Assembly: GCF_900176335.1 (NCBI RefSeq)
Contig: NZ_FWXW01000002.1
Coordinates: forward strand, 62,001 to 126,000
Direction: 5' to 3'
DNA: 64,000 nt
Origin: Papillibacter cinnamivorans DSM 12816
Lineage (GTDB): Bacteria > Bacillota > Clostridia > Oscillospirales > Oscillospiraceae
In this document: piece by piece, positions 16,427 through 24,595 of the stretch
Numbering within the stretch: position 1 is the first letter of the stretch
Layout: every line of letters starts with the position of its first letter
Made by a program: the position numbers and the translations under genes
The notes under the pieces: model-generated
What the model was told of the DNA's origin: nothing
The model's input: the letters and a program-made list of their open reading frames with translations, nothing else
The model's database searches: none

Positions 16427-16772
16427 GCAATATTATAATAAATTCCTCATGAATTGCCGGGTATCCTCGGCCGGTCGCATGCCGCAGCCCATGGCGCCGG
16501 CGGGTCTTCTCCCGCGGGCGTAAAGGACACGCTGTTGCTTTTATTGAAAGTACAGCCGCGCCATTCGGCATGTATTATAGCCGATTGCGGTTACCTGGAA
16601 TAATAACCGATTTGCGGCTGTTTTACCACAAACGCGCAGCGTTTCGTGGTATTTGGCATCGTTTGCGGTTCCGTCCGAAGGGCGGGAGCAAACCGCGCCG
16701 TTAACCTGGTATAATAGCCGATTTGCGGCTATTATACCACAAAACGGACTATAGAAACAGGGTGATGCGGTT
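16427..16772. repeat. Gene-free region with three related TATAATAGCCGATTTGCGG-type repeats and hairpins
   Basis: No gene is seen. A perfect 13-bp stem with loop ATTTG lies at 16708-16720 / 16726-16738. A degraded full copy lies at about 16594-16630, and a half copy (TATTATAGCCGATTGCGG) at 16573-16590. Another hairpin, about 16625-16650, pairs CCACAAACGC with GCGTTTCGTGG with one bulge. The hairpin ends read as TATAAT on both strands, so they could also serve as promoters for yqeG (minus) or the GH18-like gene (plus). Confidence 0.6.
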
Positions 16773-17537
16773 TTGGTAAACATGACTGTAATTCTTGCCG
16801 CCCCGCCGGATCAGCAGGCGGCCCTGCGCTTCGGCGTGCCGGTCGCCCACATGGGATACCGGATCGGGCCGGGCGGCCGGCTTGCCCGCGGCAATCTTCC
16901 CTCCATGCTTCGCGGGGGGCTCCTGATGCTCAGCGACTGCGGCTTCACCTCTCAGCTCGGGTGGGAAAACCTGTGCCGTGAGATCCTCCGGGAGTGTCAG
17001 GACAGACACTTTGAGGGCGTGGTTGCGGATTTCGAGACCGAACTCAACCCCCAGCTGGGCACTCTTCTTGCCGAGCTGTTTCCTCAGCTGGAAAAGCAGA
17101 AGCTTTCCTTCTACGTGTCGGAGCCCTATGCCGGCTTCTGCGTCGGGGCCCGCGTCCTCGTTTCCACCGCGCTCTCCGGCGGAACGCTGGTGCAGAGGCT
17201 GGGAGAGGCTTCTCACAAATATGGCGCCGCCCGCATCGCCCTGGATGTCCAGCGGGTCTCCATGGAATTTCCTCTCCCCTGCCCCGGCGGGATCGGCGCG
17301 GCTCTGCCTCTCTTCTCCCTCCAGAAACTCCTGGCCGAGCGCGAGCCCCCGGTCTTTTTCTCCCCGGAGCTCTGCGCCTACTATTTTCTCCTTTTTGAAA
17401 AAGAAGAATACCGCCTGGTTCTGTATGACGACGCCTGCAGCATTCTTCAGAAGCTGCACCTGGCCCGCCAGTTCGGGATTCGGGAGGCCTTCCTGATTTT
17501 CCCGGAAGTGCAGGACATTGCAAGGGAAATTATCTGA
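16773..17537 (+). CDS. GH18-like TIM-barrel protein without signal peptide
   Basis: This 254-residue protein is not one I recognise by name, but it aligns by eye with glycoside hydrolase 18 proteins of the SleL/YaaH type. FEGVVADFE (residues 80-88) matches the family's YDGVNIDFE, keeping the catalytic Glu (E88) and the preceding Asp. The end, YRLVLYDDACSILQKLHLARQFGIREAFLIFPE, matches the family's final strand, Asp-Asp/Ser-x-x-Lys and Gly region. There is no signal peptide or LysM domain, so it would act in the cytoplasm or forespore. The TTG start at 16773 is chosen because GGTGAT lies 7 bases upstream; an ATG at 16782 is the alternative. A bidirectional terminator follows. Confidence 0.6.
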   Translation: MVNMTVILAAPPDQQAALRFGVPVAHMGYRIGPGGRLARGNLPSMLRGGLLMLSDCGFTSQLGWENLCREILRECQDRHFEGVVADFETELNPQLGTLLAELFPQLEKQKLSFYVSEPYAGFCVGARVLVSTALSGGTLVQRLGEASHKYGAARIALDVQRVSMEFPLPCPGGIGAALPLFSLQKLLAEREPPVFFSPELCAYYFLLFEKEEYRLVLYDDACSILQKLHLARQFGIREAFLIFPEVQDIAREII

Positions 17538-17594
17538 ATAAAACAGAATGCCCCCGAAGTATCTTCCGCAGTAACTTTCTTAGTACCGGCCGCT

Positions 17595-17625
17595 AAAAAG
17601 CCCTGTGCATTTTGCACAGGGCTTT
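17595..17625. terminator. Bidirectional terminator between the GH18-like gene and rpsU
   Basis: A 13-bp perfect stem (17597-17609 with 17613-17625, loop TTT) has AAA/TTT at both ends. It lies between two convergent genes and can serve both. Confidence 0.8.
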
Positions 17626-17660
17626 CAGTCTGATTAACTCCGCGTCCGCGCCGGGCCTTA

Positions 17661-17846
17661 TCAATAGAACTTCTTGTTCTTGTTCTTTCTCGCGGCTTCG
17701 GATTTTTTACGGCGCTTTACGCTGGGGCTTTCATAATGCTCCCTTTTCCGGAGCTCTGAGAGCACGCCGGATTTTGCGCAGTTCCTCTTGAATCTTTTCA
17801 GGGCGCTTTCTAACGACTCGTTTTCCTTAATTCGGACTTCCGACAC
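17661..17846 (-). CDS. rpsU: 30S ribosomal protein S21
   Basis: The 61-residue basic protein has the S21 sequence: [20 protein letters not shown] at residues 4-23, then [24 protein letters not shown]21 sits on the small-subunit platform near the anti-Shine-Dalgarno region. The start is GTG with GGAGGG 8-13 bases upstream. It is transcribed alone from a consensus promoter about 75 bases upstream and ends at the shared terminator. Confidence 0.97.
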   Translation of the reverse strand: MSEVRIKENESLESALKRFKRNCAKSGVLSELRKREHYESPSVKRRKKSEAARKNKNKKFY

Positions 17847-17926
17847 TATTTTCCCTCCCTCCGATATACCAATGGGGGGTCCCGCAATCCGCTCACGGAA
17901 CGGATCAGTAATGCTTTGATACAGAT

Positions 17927-17955
17927 ATTATATTAACCTTTTGTTCCATTGTCAA
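17927..17955 (-). promoter_or_regulatory. Consensus sigma-A promoter of rpsU
   Basis: On the minus strand, TTGACA (17950-17955) and TATAAT (17927-17932) are both perfect and separated by 17 bases. The leader to rpsU is about 75 bases. A short palindrome (TTTCCGCG/CGCGGAAA, 17972-17987) just upstream may end the leuS transcript, but its T-run is poor. Confidence 0.85.
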
Positions 17956-18019
17956 GTAAATGCCAAAGGATTTTCCGCGCGCGGAAACCTCCCCCGCGGC
18001 ACGGAGAAAAGGAAACTTC

Positions 18020-20440
18020 CTATACTTCCGGCCGCAGAATGAGATTGATGAGCTTATCCTGGACATAGATCACCCGGACAAGCTTCATTCCCGCCGTCAG
18101 CCTTCCTATCTTCTCGTCCGCCTTCGCAGCTTCCAGGGCTGCCGCCTCTCCGGCTCCCAGCGGAATTTTCACGGTGCTTTTAAGCTTGCCGCCCACCTGT
18201 ACCGCGATATCCACCTCTTCCTCCAGGGTCTTGGCCTCGTCGTACTCCGGCCAGCTCTGGCTGCAGGCCATACCCTTGCCGCCCAGCATCTCCCACAGCT
18301 CCTCGCAGATGTGGGGCGCGAAGGGAGACAGCAGGATTAGAAGCGTCCGCATATCCTTGCGTGTAACGCCGTTTGTCGCGAAATCGTTGACCAAAGACAT
18401 AAGAGCAGCGATGGCCGTGTTGAATTTCATCGCCTCGATGTCCTCGCCCACCTTTTTGATGGTCCTATGGATTGCCCGCTCCGAAGCGGGGGTATATTCC
18501 TCCCCCGGCGCCGCCGTCTCCCCCAGGTTCCACACGCGGTCCAGGAAGCGCTTGCAGCCTTTCACCGCCGCGGAGGACCAGGGCGCGGCCTTCTCGAAGT
18601 CCCCGATGAACATGATGTAAAGACGCATGGTATCCGCGCCGTACTGCTCAACGATGTCGTTGGGGTTTACCACGTTGCCCCTGGACTTGGACATTTTTTC
18701 TCCGCCCTCGCCCAGTATCATCCCGTGGCTGGTCCGCTTCTGATAGGGCTCCTTGGTGGGTACCACGCCGATGTCGTACAGGAATTTATGCCAGAACCGG
18801 GAGTAGAGAAGGTGCAGCGTCGTGTGCTCCATGCCGCCGTTATACCAGTCCACCGGGGTCCAGTACTCTAACGCCTCAGGAGACGCCAGGGCCTTGTCGT
18901 CTTTCGGGTCGGTATACCGCAGGAAATACCAGGAGGAACCCGCCCACTGAGGCATGGTGTCCGTTTCCCGCTCCGCCTTTCCGCCGCAGCGGGGACAGGT
19001 AGTCTCCACCCAGTCCCGCATCTTCGCGATGGGCGACTCCCCCGTGTCCGTCGGCTCGTAGGAATCGACGTTGGGCAGTACCAACGGCAGATCGCTCTCC
19101 GGAATGGGCACGTATCCGCACTTCGGGCAGTGGACGATGGGGATCGGCTCCCCCCAGTACCTCTGCCGGGAGAAGACCCAGTCCCTGAGCTTGTAGTTCA
19201 CCTTGGCCTCCCCCAACCCGCGCTCAATGAGCCAGCGGGTGATGGCCTCCTTGGCGTCGGCCACTTCCATGCCGTTTAGAAAACCGGAGTTGACCATCCT
19301 GCCGGTTTCAACATCTGTAAAGGCTTCTTCCTGTACATTTCCTCCCGCCACGACCTCCACGATGGGAAGGCCGAACTTCTTGGCAAACTCCCAGTCCCGG
19401 GTGTCGTGTCCGGGCACCGCCATAATGGCGCCGGTTCCGTACGTGGCCAGCACGTAGTCGGAAATGAAAATGGGAATTTCCTCTCCCGTCACGGGGTTCA
19501 CGGCGCGTACGGCCAAAAGCTCCACGCCGGTCTTGTCCTTGGCCATTTCCGTGCGCTCAAAGTCCGATTTCCGGCCCGCCTGCTCGCAGTACTCCCGCAC
19601 CGCCTCAGGATTTTTCAGCCTGTCGGACCACTTTTTCACATATTCGTGCTCCGGCGCCATCACCATATAGGTGGCGCCGAAAAGGGTGTCCGGCCGGGTG
19701 GTGAAAACCCGGAGCTTGTCCCCCGCCGTGGTGGCGAAATCCACCTCCGCGCCGGTGGACCGGCCGATCCAGTTGCGCTGCTGGGTCTTGACCCGCTCGA
19801 TGAAGTCCAGATCGTCCAGATCGTCCAGCAGCCTCTGGGCGTATTCCGTAATTTTCAGCATCCATTGGCTTTTTTCCTTGCGGATCACGGGACTGCCGCA
19901 GCGCTCGCAGACGTTGTCCACCACCTCTTCGTTGGCCAGCACGCATTTACAGGAGGTGCACCAGTTCACAGGCATTTTCGCCTTGTAGGCAAGCCCATGT
20001 TCAAAAAGCTTGAGGAAAATCCATTGGGTCCATTTATAGTAAGAGGGATCGGTGGTGTTGATCTCCCTGGACCAGTCGAAGGAGTACCCCAGCATGTCCA
20101 GCTGGGAGCGGAAGAAGGCGATGTTTTCTTTCGTAACCTTGGCCGGATGGATATGATTGGCGATGGCGTAATTCTCCGTGGGCAGGCCGAAAGCGTCCCA
20201 TCCCATGGGGAACAGGACGTTGTACCCCTGCATCCGCCGTTTCCGGGCGATGACGTCCATGGCGGTATAAGGCCTTGCGTGTCCCACGTGGAGGCCGTGC
20301 CCGGAAGGATAGGGAAACTCTATAAGCGCGTAATACTTGGGGCGCTTGTCCCCGTTTTCCGCCTGGAAACATTCCGCCTCGCGCCATTTGTCCTGCCACT
20401 TTTTTTCAATCCGGCCGTAATCGTACTTCAATCCGTTCAA
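18020..20440 (-). CDS. leuS: Leucyl-tRNA synthetase
   Basis: Class I synthetase of 806 residues, normal for bacterial LeuRS. The HIGH signature is PYPSGHGLHVGHARPY (H51-H54). The zinc-region cysteines are in CTSCKCVLANEEVVDNVCERCG. The editing domain follows, with TTRPDTLFGATYMVMAPEH and GTGAIMAVPGHDTRDWEFA (threonine-rich and Asp sites for hydrolysis of mischarged tRNA). EKMSKSRGNVVNP is the KMSKS loop. The C-terminal anticodon-binding and tail regions are intact. No T-box leader is possible immediately upstream, since only 92 bases separate it from rsfS; expression is probably from the upstream operon. Confidence 0.98.
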   Translation of the reverse strand: MNGLKYDYGRIEKKWQDKWREAECFQAENGDKRPKYYALIEFPYPSGHGLHVGHARPYTAMDVIARKRRMQGYNVLFPMGWDAFGLPTENYAIANHIHPAKVTKENIAFFRSQLDMLGYSFDWSREINTTDPSYYKWTQWIFLKLFEHGLAYKAKMPVNWCTSCKCVLANEEVVDNVCERCGSPVIRKEKSQWMLKITEYAQRLLDDLDDLDFIERVKTQQRNWIGRSTGAEVDFATTAGDKLRVFTTRPDTLFGATYMVMAPEHEYVKKWSDRLKNPEAVREYCEQAGRKSDFERTEMAKDKTGVELLAVRAVNPVTGEEIPIFISDYVLATYGTGAIMAVPGHDTRDWEFAKKFGLPIVEVVAGGNVQEEAFTDVETGRMVNSGFLNGMEVADAKEAITRWLIERGLGEAKVNYKLRDWVFSRQRYWGEPIPIVHCPKCGYVPIPESDLPLVLPNVDSYEPTDTGESPIAKMRDWVETTCPRCGGKAERETDTMPQWAGSSWYFLRYTDPKDDKALASPEALEYWTPVDWYNGGMEHTTLHLLYSRFWHKFLYDIGVVPTKEPYQKRTSHGMILGEGGEKMSKSRGNVVNPNDIVEQYGADTMRLYIMFIGDFEKAAPWSSAAVKGCKRFLDRVWNLGETAAPGEEYTPASERAIHRTIKKVGEDIEAMKFNTAIAALMSLVNDFATNGVTRKDMRTLLILLSPFAPHICEELWEMLGGKGMACSQSWPEYDEAKTLEEEVDIAVQVGGKLKSTVKIPLGAGEAAALEAAKADEKIGRLTAGMKLVRVIYVQDKLINLILRPEV

Positions 20441-20532
20441 CCCTCTTGTTCTGCTTATTTATCCGTCCCTTTCATTTCCGCGGACGGCTTGTTTCTGTCG
20501 TTTCTCCGGGACTCCCCGGTATCTGGAGAAAT

Positions 20533-20889
20533 TTACTGGGCCGTGATCCCTGGAATGCTTACGGGAACCGCGTCGTTCCACAGCCGTTCCAGACAGTAAA
20601 AGCTCCTGGCCTCGGCGGAAAACAGGTGGACCACCACGCTGGAAAAATCCAGCAGGACCCAGGTTCCTCCACGGTATCCCTCCATGTGGTGCAGCGGGAT
20701 TCCCTGTTCCTTGAGTGCCTTTTCCGTTTCGTCAGCCAGGGCTTTGATATGTGTGCGGGATGTGGCGGTGCATATTACGAAATAATCCGCCAGCGTCGTG
20801 ACCGCCTCGGTATCCAGTACCCGGATTTCCGTTCCCTTCTTGCTGTCCAGTACTTTTGCAATCAGTTCCGCTGTGTCTTTCGGTGTCAT
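20533..20889 (-). CDS. rsfS: Ribosomal silencing factor RsfS
   Basis: The 118-residue RsfS/Iojap protein binds L14 and blocks subunit joining in stationary phase. Family sequence is clear: KKGTEIRVLDTEAVTTLADYFVICTATS at residues 17-44, then HMEGYRGGTWVLLDFSSVVVHLFSAEARSFYCLERLW. GAAAGGGGAAGG precedes the ATG. In many Bacillota rsfS follows nadD and yqeK directly; here an LCP gene lies between. Confidence 0.96.
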   Translation of the reverse strand: MTPKDTAELIAKVLDSKKGTEIRVLDTEAVTTLADYFVICTATSRTHIKALADETEKALKEQGIPLHHMEGYRGGTWVLLDFSSVVVHLFSAEARSFYCLERLWNDAVPVSIPGITAQ

Positions 20890-20938
20890 TAACCTTCCCC
20901 TTTCAAAGAATTCTGAATAAAAACGTGCCTTGTCGGCA

Positions 20939-22252
20939 TCATGATGCGGTTGTGGAACCGGATCCCCCCGCCGCCGGTCCCGAGGTCGGCGTAGGCTCTG
21001 CCGATGCCTCGGTGGGTGCCGGTGTTTCGGTGGGTTCCGTGCTCGGTTCGGTGGGTTCCTCGCTCGGTTCGGCAGGTTCTCCGGAGGGCTCCGGTGTCGC
21101 CGTGGGGGTCGCCGTCATCTCCGGCGTTTCTTCCGTGGGCGTCGGCGTCTCCGATACGCTGGGAGTGGCGGTGGGCTTGGCCGTGGTATGAGCGGAACCG
21201 TCCCCGTTCAGAGTCCCCGTGCTGGAGGAAAGGCTCCCGTTTGACAGGATGGACATGATATCCAGCCGGGAAGCCGTGATGTCTTCATAATACGGGTTGA
21301 GCGTCGCGTTCACCAGAGTCAGAAGCTCATCCTCGTGCAGCGTCACATAGGACTGATTTCTGAACGTGCCCGTACTGTTGGGCAAGGTATAAAAACTGAT
21401 GTCCTCGGAGTCCAGCTTCATAAACTGCTGTCCGAACCAGATCATATTGCCCACGCTCAGGTCGCTGTCCACATATTCGGAGAATATCTCGGCAAACTGG
21501 CGGATCTTCGTGAGATTTCCGATCCGCAGGGTCTGCTCCGCCACGGCTTTCAGAAACGCCTGCTGCGTTTTGATTCTGCCCAGGTCCGCGTCCGGATATC
21601 CCTTCCGGAACCGGACGACCCCGATGGCCTCCTCGCCGGTCAGGTGCTGCATACCCTTGTCGATATGGATATGCAGGTTTTGGGTGGGATCGTCGTAGTT
21701 CATGTTGATGGGCACGTCGAAGTCCACTCCCCCGATGGTGTCCACCACCTTTACGAAGGCTTCCAGATCCACCTTGATATAATAGTCCACGTGGAAGCCG
21801 ATAATTTTGGAAAGCTCTTCCTCCAGCCGCTCCACCCCGCCTACGCCGTAGGCGGAATTGATCTTTTTGATGCTCCAGCTGACATTGATCATGGTGTCCC
21901 TGGGTACGCTCACGATATTCAGCTTCTGGTTTTCCACATCGTAAGACGCCACCATGATGGTGTCCGTGTTGCCGTTTCCGTCGTCGGTTCCGCACAGGAG
22001 GAAGGTGTAAAATTTATCTTTGCGGTCTGACAGTACGTTGCCGCCGGTTTCGTCGCCGGGATTGTCGCTGACTGTGGGATCCCCCGGAATCTCCGGGGCC
22101 CGCACGAAAACCGCGTAAGCGGCCAGGCATACGACCAGCAGCGCGGCCACGGCAATCAGCGCAATGACGCCCTTCTTCATTTTCTTTTTTTTCAATCTTT
22201 TGCCGCCGGCCTGTCCGGCGTCGTGTGAGTCGTTATGGTCCCGCTCTTTCAT
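20939..22252 (-). CDS. LytR-CpsA-Psr (LCP) family wall-polymer ligase
   Basis: LCP enzymes transfer teichoic-acid or polysaccharide chains from lipid carriers to peptidoglycan outside the cell. The 437-residue protein has a basic cytoplasmic tail, one membrane helix (about 29-50) and the LCP domain with DTIMVASYDVENQKLNIVSVPRDTMI, KINSAYGVGG and GVVRFRKGYPDADLGRIKTQQAF. The conserved Arg/Asp residues of the lipid-phosphate pocket are present. The last ~70 residues are a Pro/Thr/Ser/Glu low-complexity tail, encoded partly by 21-base repeats. The start overlaps the nadD-yqeK stop (ATGA), with AAAGGAAAG upstream. Confidence 0.93.
   Translation of the reverse strand: MKERDHNDSHDAGQAGGKRLKKKKMKKGVIALIAVAALLVVCLAAYAVFVRAPEIPGDPTVSDNPGDETGGNVLSDRKDKFYTFLLCGTDDGNGNTDTIMVASYDVENQKLNIVSVPRDTMINVSWSIKKINSAYGVGGVERLEEELSKIIGFHVDYYIKVDLEAFVKVVDTIGGVDFDVPINMNYDDPTQNLHIHIDKGMQHLTGEEAIGVVRFRKGYPDADLGRIKTQQAFLKAVAEQTLRIGNLTKIRQFAEIFSEYVDSDLSVGNMIWFGQQFMKLDSEDISFYTLPNSTGTFRNQSYVTLHEDELLTLVNATLNPYYEDITASRLDIMSILSNGSLSSSTGTLNGDGSAHTTAKPTATPSVSETPTPTEETPEMTATPTATPEPSGEPAEPSEEPTEPSTEPTETPAPTEASAEPTPTSGPAAGGSGSTTAS
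21030..21071. repeat. Two tandem 21-base repeats in the LCP gene tail
   Basis: Units at 21030-21050 and 21051-21071 differ at two positions; a degenerate third unit follows to about 21090. They encode the Glu-Pro-x-Glu-Pro-Ser part of the low-complexity wall-spanning tail, whose length probably varies between strains. Confidence 0.8.
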
Positions 22253-23451
22253 GCGTTGGTCTTTCCTTTCAGCCAGTCCTGCGCCCTGACGGTCGCCGGA
22301 TGGACCGGGCTTCCTTTTTCCTTCATTTCCTCCACCGTCATTTCAAGGCCGCGGAGGAGCGCCGAGTCCAGATCCCGGTACGCGAGGGCGCGCAGTTCTT
22401 CCACGCCCGGGAAAACCCGGCTGGGCTCAATATAATCGGCAAGATAGATCACCTTCTCAAGAAGGGTCATATCCGCCTTGCCTGTGGTATGCCAGTAAAT
22501 TGCGCCGTACACTTCGTCGGACACTCCGAAATTCTCTCTGGCGATGGTGGCGCCCGTCTTTGCATGCAGCAGTTTGTTTGCCGTTTCTTCAATTTTATCA
22601 AGTATAATACCATACTGCCGGCACAATTGCAACTGCTGGGGCAGCTCCAGCCGCTTGGTGCAGTCGTGCAGAAGCGCGGCAATTCTTGCCTTCTCCGGAT
22701 CCGCGCCCCAGCGCCCGGCCAGCTTCACGGCCTCCTCCTCGCAGCCAAGCACGTGGGGCACCCGCTTGGGCGCCAGCATGGAAAGAGCGGCCGAACGCAG
22801 CCCGTCCAGATCCCGGACAGGCTCCCGCCCGGCCCGCATTCCGTAAAGCCCCCGGCATGCGATGTAGTTATAGACGTCCGGATGTAAGTACTCGCGTCCA
22901 AGGCCCTGCGCCAGCAGCTCCCGAAGGTGGGAGGAGGAGATGTCCACCGCGGTGTTGACGACCACGTCCACCCTGGCGCCATATGCCGCCGTGAGGTACT
23001 GCCTCTGCCGCTCGATGGCCGGAAGCCTGGGCTGGGACGCCCGGGGAAATACCGCCACCCGGACCATGGACAGGATCCTTTCACTCTGATACCAGTCCTG
23101 CAGGGTGAGGAACATGTCGGTCCCCACCAGCAGCCAGAACTCCGCGCCGGGATATCTCTCCTGCAGCTGCTCCAGCGTGTGCACCGTGTAGCTTTTTCCC
23201 CCCCGGCGCAGTTCCGTGTCGTCTGCCTCGGCGCAGCAAAGGCCCTTTGAGGCCATACGCAGCATTTCCATTCTGGCCTCCCCGTCCGGGGACTGGTCCG
23301 GCAGTTCCTTGTGGGGCGGCAGTGCCGAGGGCGTCAGCAGCAGGAGATCCAGCCGCAGCTGCTCCGCGGCGCTTTTCGCCGCCTGGATGTGCCCGATGTG
23401 AGGCGGATTGAAGGTTCCGCCGTATAAGCCGATTCTTTTGTAATCCAGCAT
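22249..23451 (-). CDS. nadD: NadD-YqeK fusion: nicotinate-nucleotide adenylyltransferase and HD phosphohydrolase
   Basis: The 400-residue protein joins two enzymes. Residues 1 to about 205 are NadD, making deamido-NAD from NaMN and ATP: GLYGGTFNPPHIGHIQ at 8-23 (nucleotidyltransferase HIGH), PSALPPHK, GTDMF and the C-terminal ISSSHLR. Residues about 215-395 are a YqeK-type HD domain with VPHVLG, LLHDCTK, HAKTGA, YWHTTGK and LADYIEP, giving a full set of His/Asp metal ligands. YqeK homologues cleave diadenosine tetraphosphate. In Bacillus these are two adjacent genes (nadD, yqeK). The frame is continuous with no sign of a sequencing error. GAAGGT precedes the ATG. Confidence 0.94.
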   Translation of the reverse strand: MLDYKRIGLYGGTFNPPHIGHIQAAKSAAEQLRLDLLLLTPSALPPHKELPDQSPDGEARMEMLRMASKGLCCAEADDTELRRGGKSYTVHTLEQLQERYPGAEFWLLVGTDMFLTLQDWYQSERILSMVRVAVFPRASQPRLPAIERQRQYLTAAYGARVDVVVNTAVDISSSHLRELLAQGLGREYLHPDVYNYIACRGLYGMRAGREPVRDLDGLRSAALSMLAPKRVPHVLGCEEEAVKLAGRWGADPEKARIAALLHDCTKRLELPQQLQLCRQYGIILDKIEETANKLLHAKTGATIARENFGVSDEVYGAIYWHTTGKADMTLLEKVIYLADYIEPSRVFPGVEELRALAYRDLDSALLRGLEMTVEEMKEKGSPVHPATVRAQDWLKGKTNA

Positions 23452-23502
23452 TCACTGACCTTCTCGTTATAAAATTGAGAATATATCGTTCCTACGGTAG
23501 CT

Positions 23503-24015
23503 TTACCCTCTCGGCCCGCGGCTCCCTCCGCCCTGCTTCGGCCCCGATCGTTTCCCGAATCCGTCCCGCTTCACGGAGATTGCCGGCCGTTTCCCTCCGG
23601 CGGCGCTCCCTCCCGTTCCGGCGGGCCGCCGCACCTTTCCGGAAGCGGCCTTGACGAAAGCCTTTTTTCCCGGCCCGCCCTGCTTCAGGGCCGTCTTTCC
23701 CCCGGCCTTCGGCCCTTTTGGTTCTGGCCTTGCTTCCTTTTGCTTCTTGTCCGGATTTTCCCGGTAGAGAACGAACCGGCTGCCGATCACCTGGACGCCT
23801 TCGCTCTCTGTAAGCGCTGCCAGACGGTCACACGCCTCCCGTGCCGTGAGCATGGCTGTCTCCAGCACCCGGCACTTGATGAGCTCCCGGGCTGCCAGAG
23901 CGTCCCTCGCCTGCTTGACCACAGGCTCGGTGATTCCGTCCTTCCCGATGTGAAGGATGGTGTCCAGGGAGTTGGCCTCGGCCCGGAGGGCGGCTCTCTG
24001 CTTACCTGTCAGCAT
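23503..24015 (-). CDS. yhbY: YhbY-type CRM-domain RNA-binding protein with long basic tail
   Basis: Residues 1 to about 95 are a YhbY/CRM domain (LTGKQRAALRAEANSLDTILHIGKDG, then the GSRFVLYRENPD end). These proteins associate with pre-50S ribosomes. Typical YhbY is about 97 residues. This one has an extra ~75-residue tail rich in Lys, Arg, Gly and Pro, probably disordered and RNA-binding. The start lies within rdgB (14-base overlap) with GAGGAAA upstream. It belongs to the conserved yhbY-nadD-yqeK-rsfS order. Confidence 0.9.
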   Translation of the reverse strand: MLTGKQRAALRAEANSLDTILHIGKDGITEPVVKQARDALAARELIKCRVLETAMLTAREACDRLAALTESEGVQVIGSRFVLYRENPDKKQKEARPEPKGPKAGGKTALKQGGPGKKAFVKAASGKVRRPAGTGGSAAGGKRPAISVKRDGFGKRSGPKQGGGSRGPRG

Positions 24016-24595
24016 GGTATTTCCTCAATTCCTCTAAAAATTGGTTCAGCGCCCTCGCCCGATGGGACACTCGGTTTTTTTCTTCCGGCGTAAGCTCCGC
24101 CATGGTCCGCCTCAGCTCCGGAATGTAAAAAACGGGATCGTAGCCGAATCCGCCGCTTCCTCTGGGTTCCCGGAGCAGCTCTCCCCGGCACTCTCCACGG
24201 ACTTTTACCGTGTCTCCGCCGGGAAATACGCAGGCGATGGCCGATACGAAACGGCACCGCCGGTTTTCTTCCCCTTCCATCTGACGAAGAAGCAGCTCCC
24301 AGCGTTCCCTGTCGGAAAGCCCTTCGCCGCCGTACCGGGCGGAATATACCCCCGGTTTTCCTCCCAGAGCGTCCACCATGAGGCCCGAATCATCCGCCAC
24401 TGCCGGTAGATTCGACGCTTCCGAAGCCGCCCTCGCCTTGATAAGGGCGTTTTCCTCAAAGGTTTCCCCCGTCTCCTCCGGATTGGTGGAAATTCCCGCC
24501 TCCGACTGGAGCATGACCTGGATTCCCAGTCCCTCCAGGATGGCCCGCATTTCGGCAAGCTTGTGCCGGTTGTTGCTGGCAAGGATCAGTTTCAT
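24002..24595 (-). CDS. rdgB: XTP/dITP diphosphatase (RdgB/HAM1)
   Basis: The 197-residue house-cleaning enzyme hydrolyses non-canonical purine triphosphates (XTP, dITP, ITP). Family blocks: ILASNNRHKLAEM at 4-16, ENALIKARAAS, VADDSGLMVDALGGKPGVYSARYGG with catalytic acids, and GFGYDPVFYIPE. It overlaps rph by 4 bases and yhbY by 14, so translation is coupled. The rph-rdgB pairing is very common. Confidence 0.96.
   Translation of the reverse strand: MKLILASNNRHKLAEMRAILEGLGIQVMLQSEAGISTNPEETGETFEENALIKARAASEASNLPAVADDSGLMVDALGGKPGVYSARYGGEGLSDRERWELLLRQMEGEENRRCRFVSAIACVFPGGDTVKVRGECRGELLREPRGSGGFGYDPVFYIPELRRTMAELTPEEKNRVSHRARALNQFLEELRKYHADR

Noticed and set aside
20441-20532. T-box leader before leuS
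   Set aside because: Only 92 bases are available and no T-box core or terminator/antiterminator pair is visible.
21000-21180. Independent plus-strand Gly/Val/Ser-rich gene over the LCP tail
   Set aside because: It is the antisense of the Pro/Thr/Glu low-complexity tail, not a gene.
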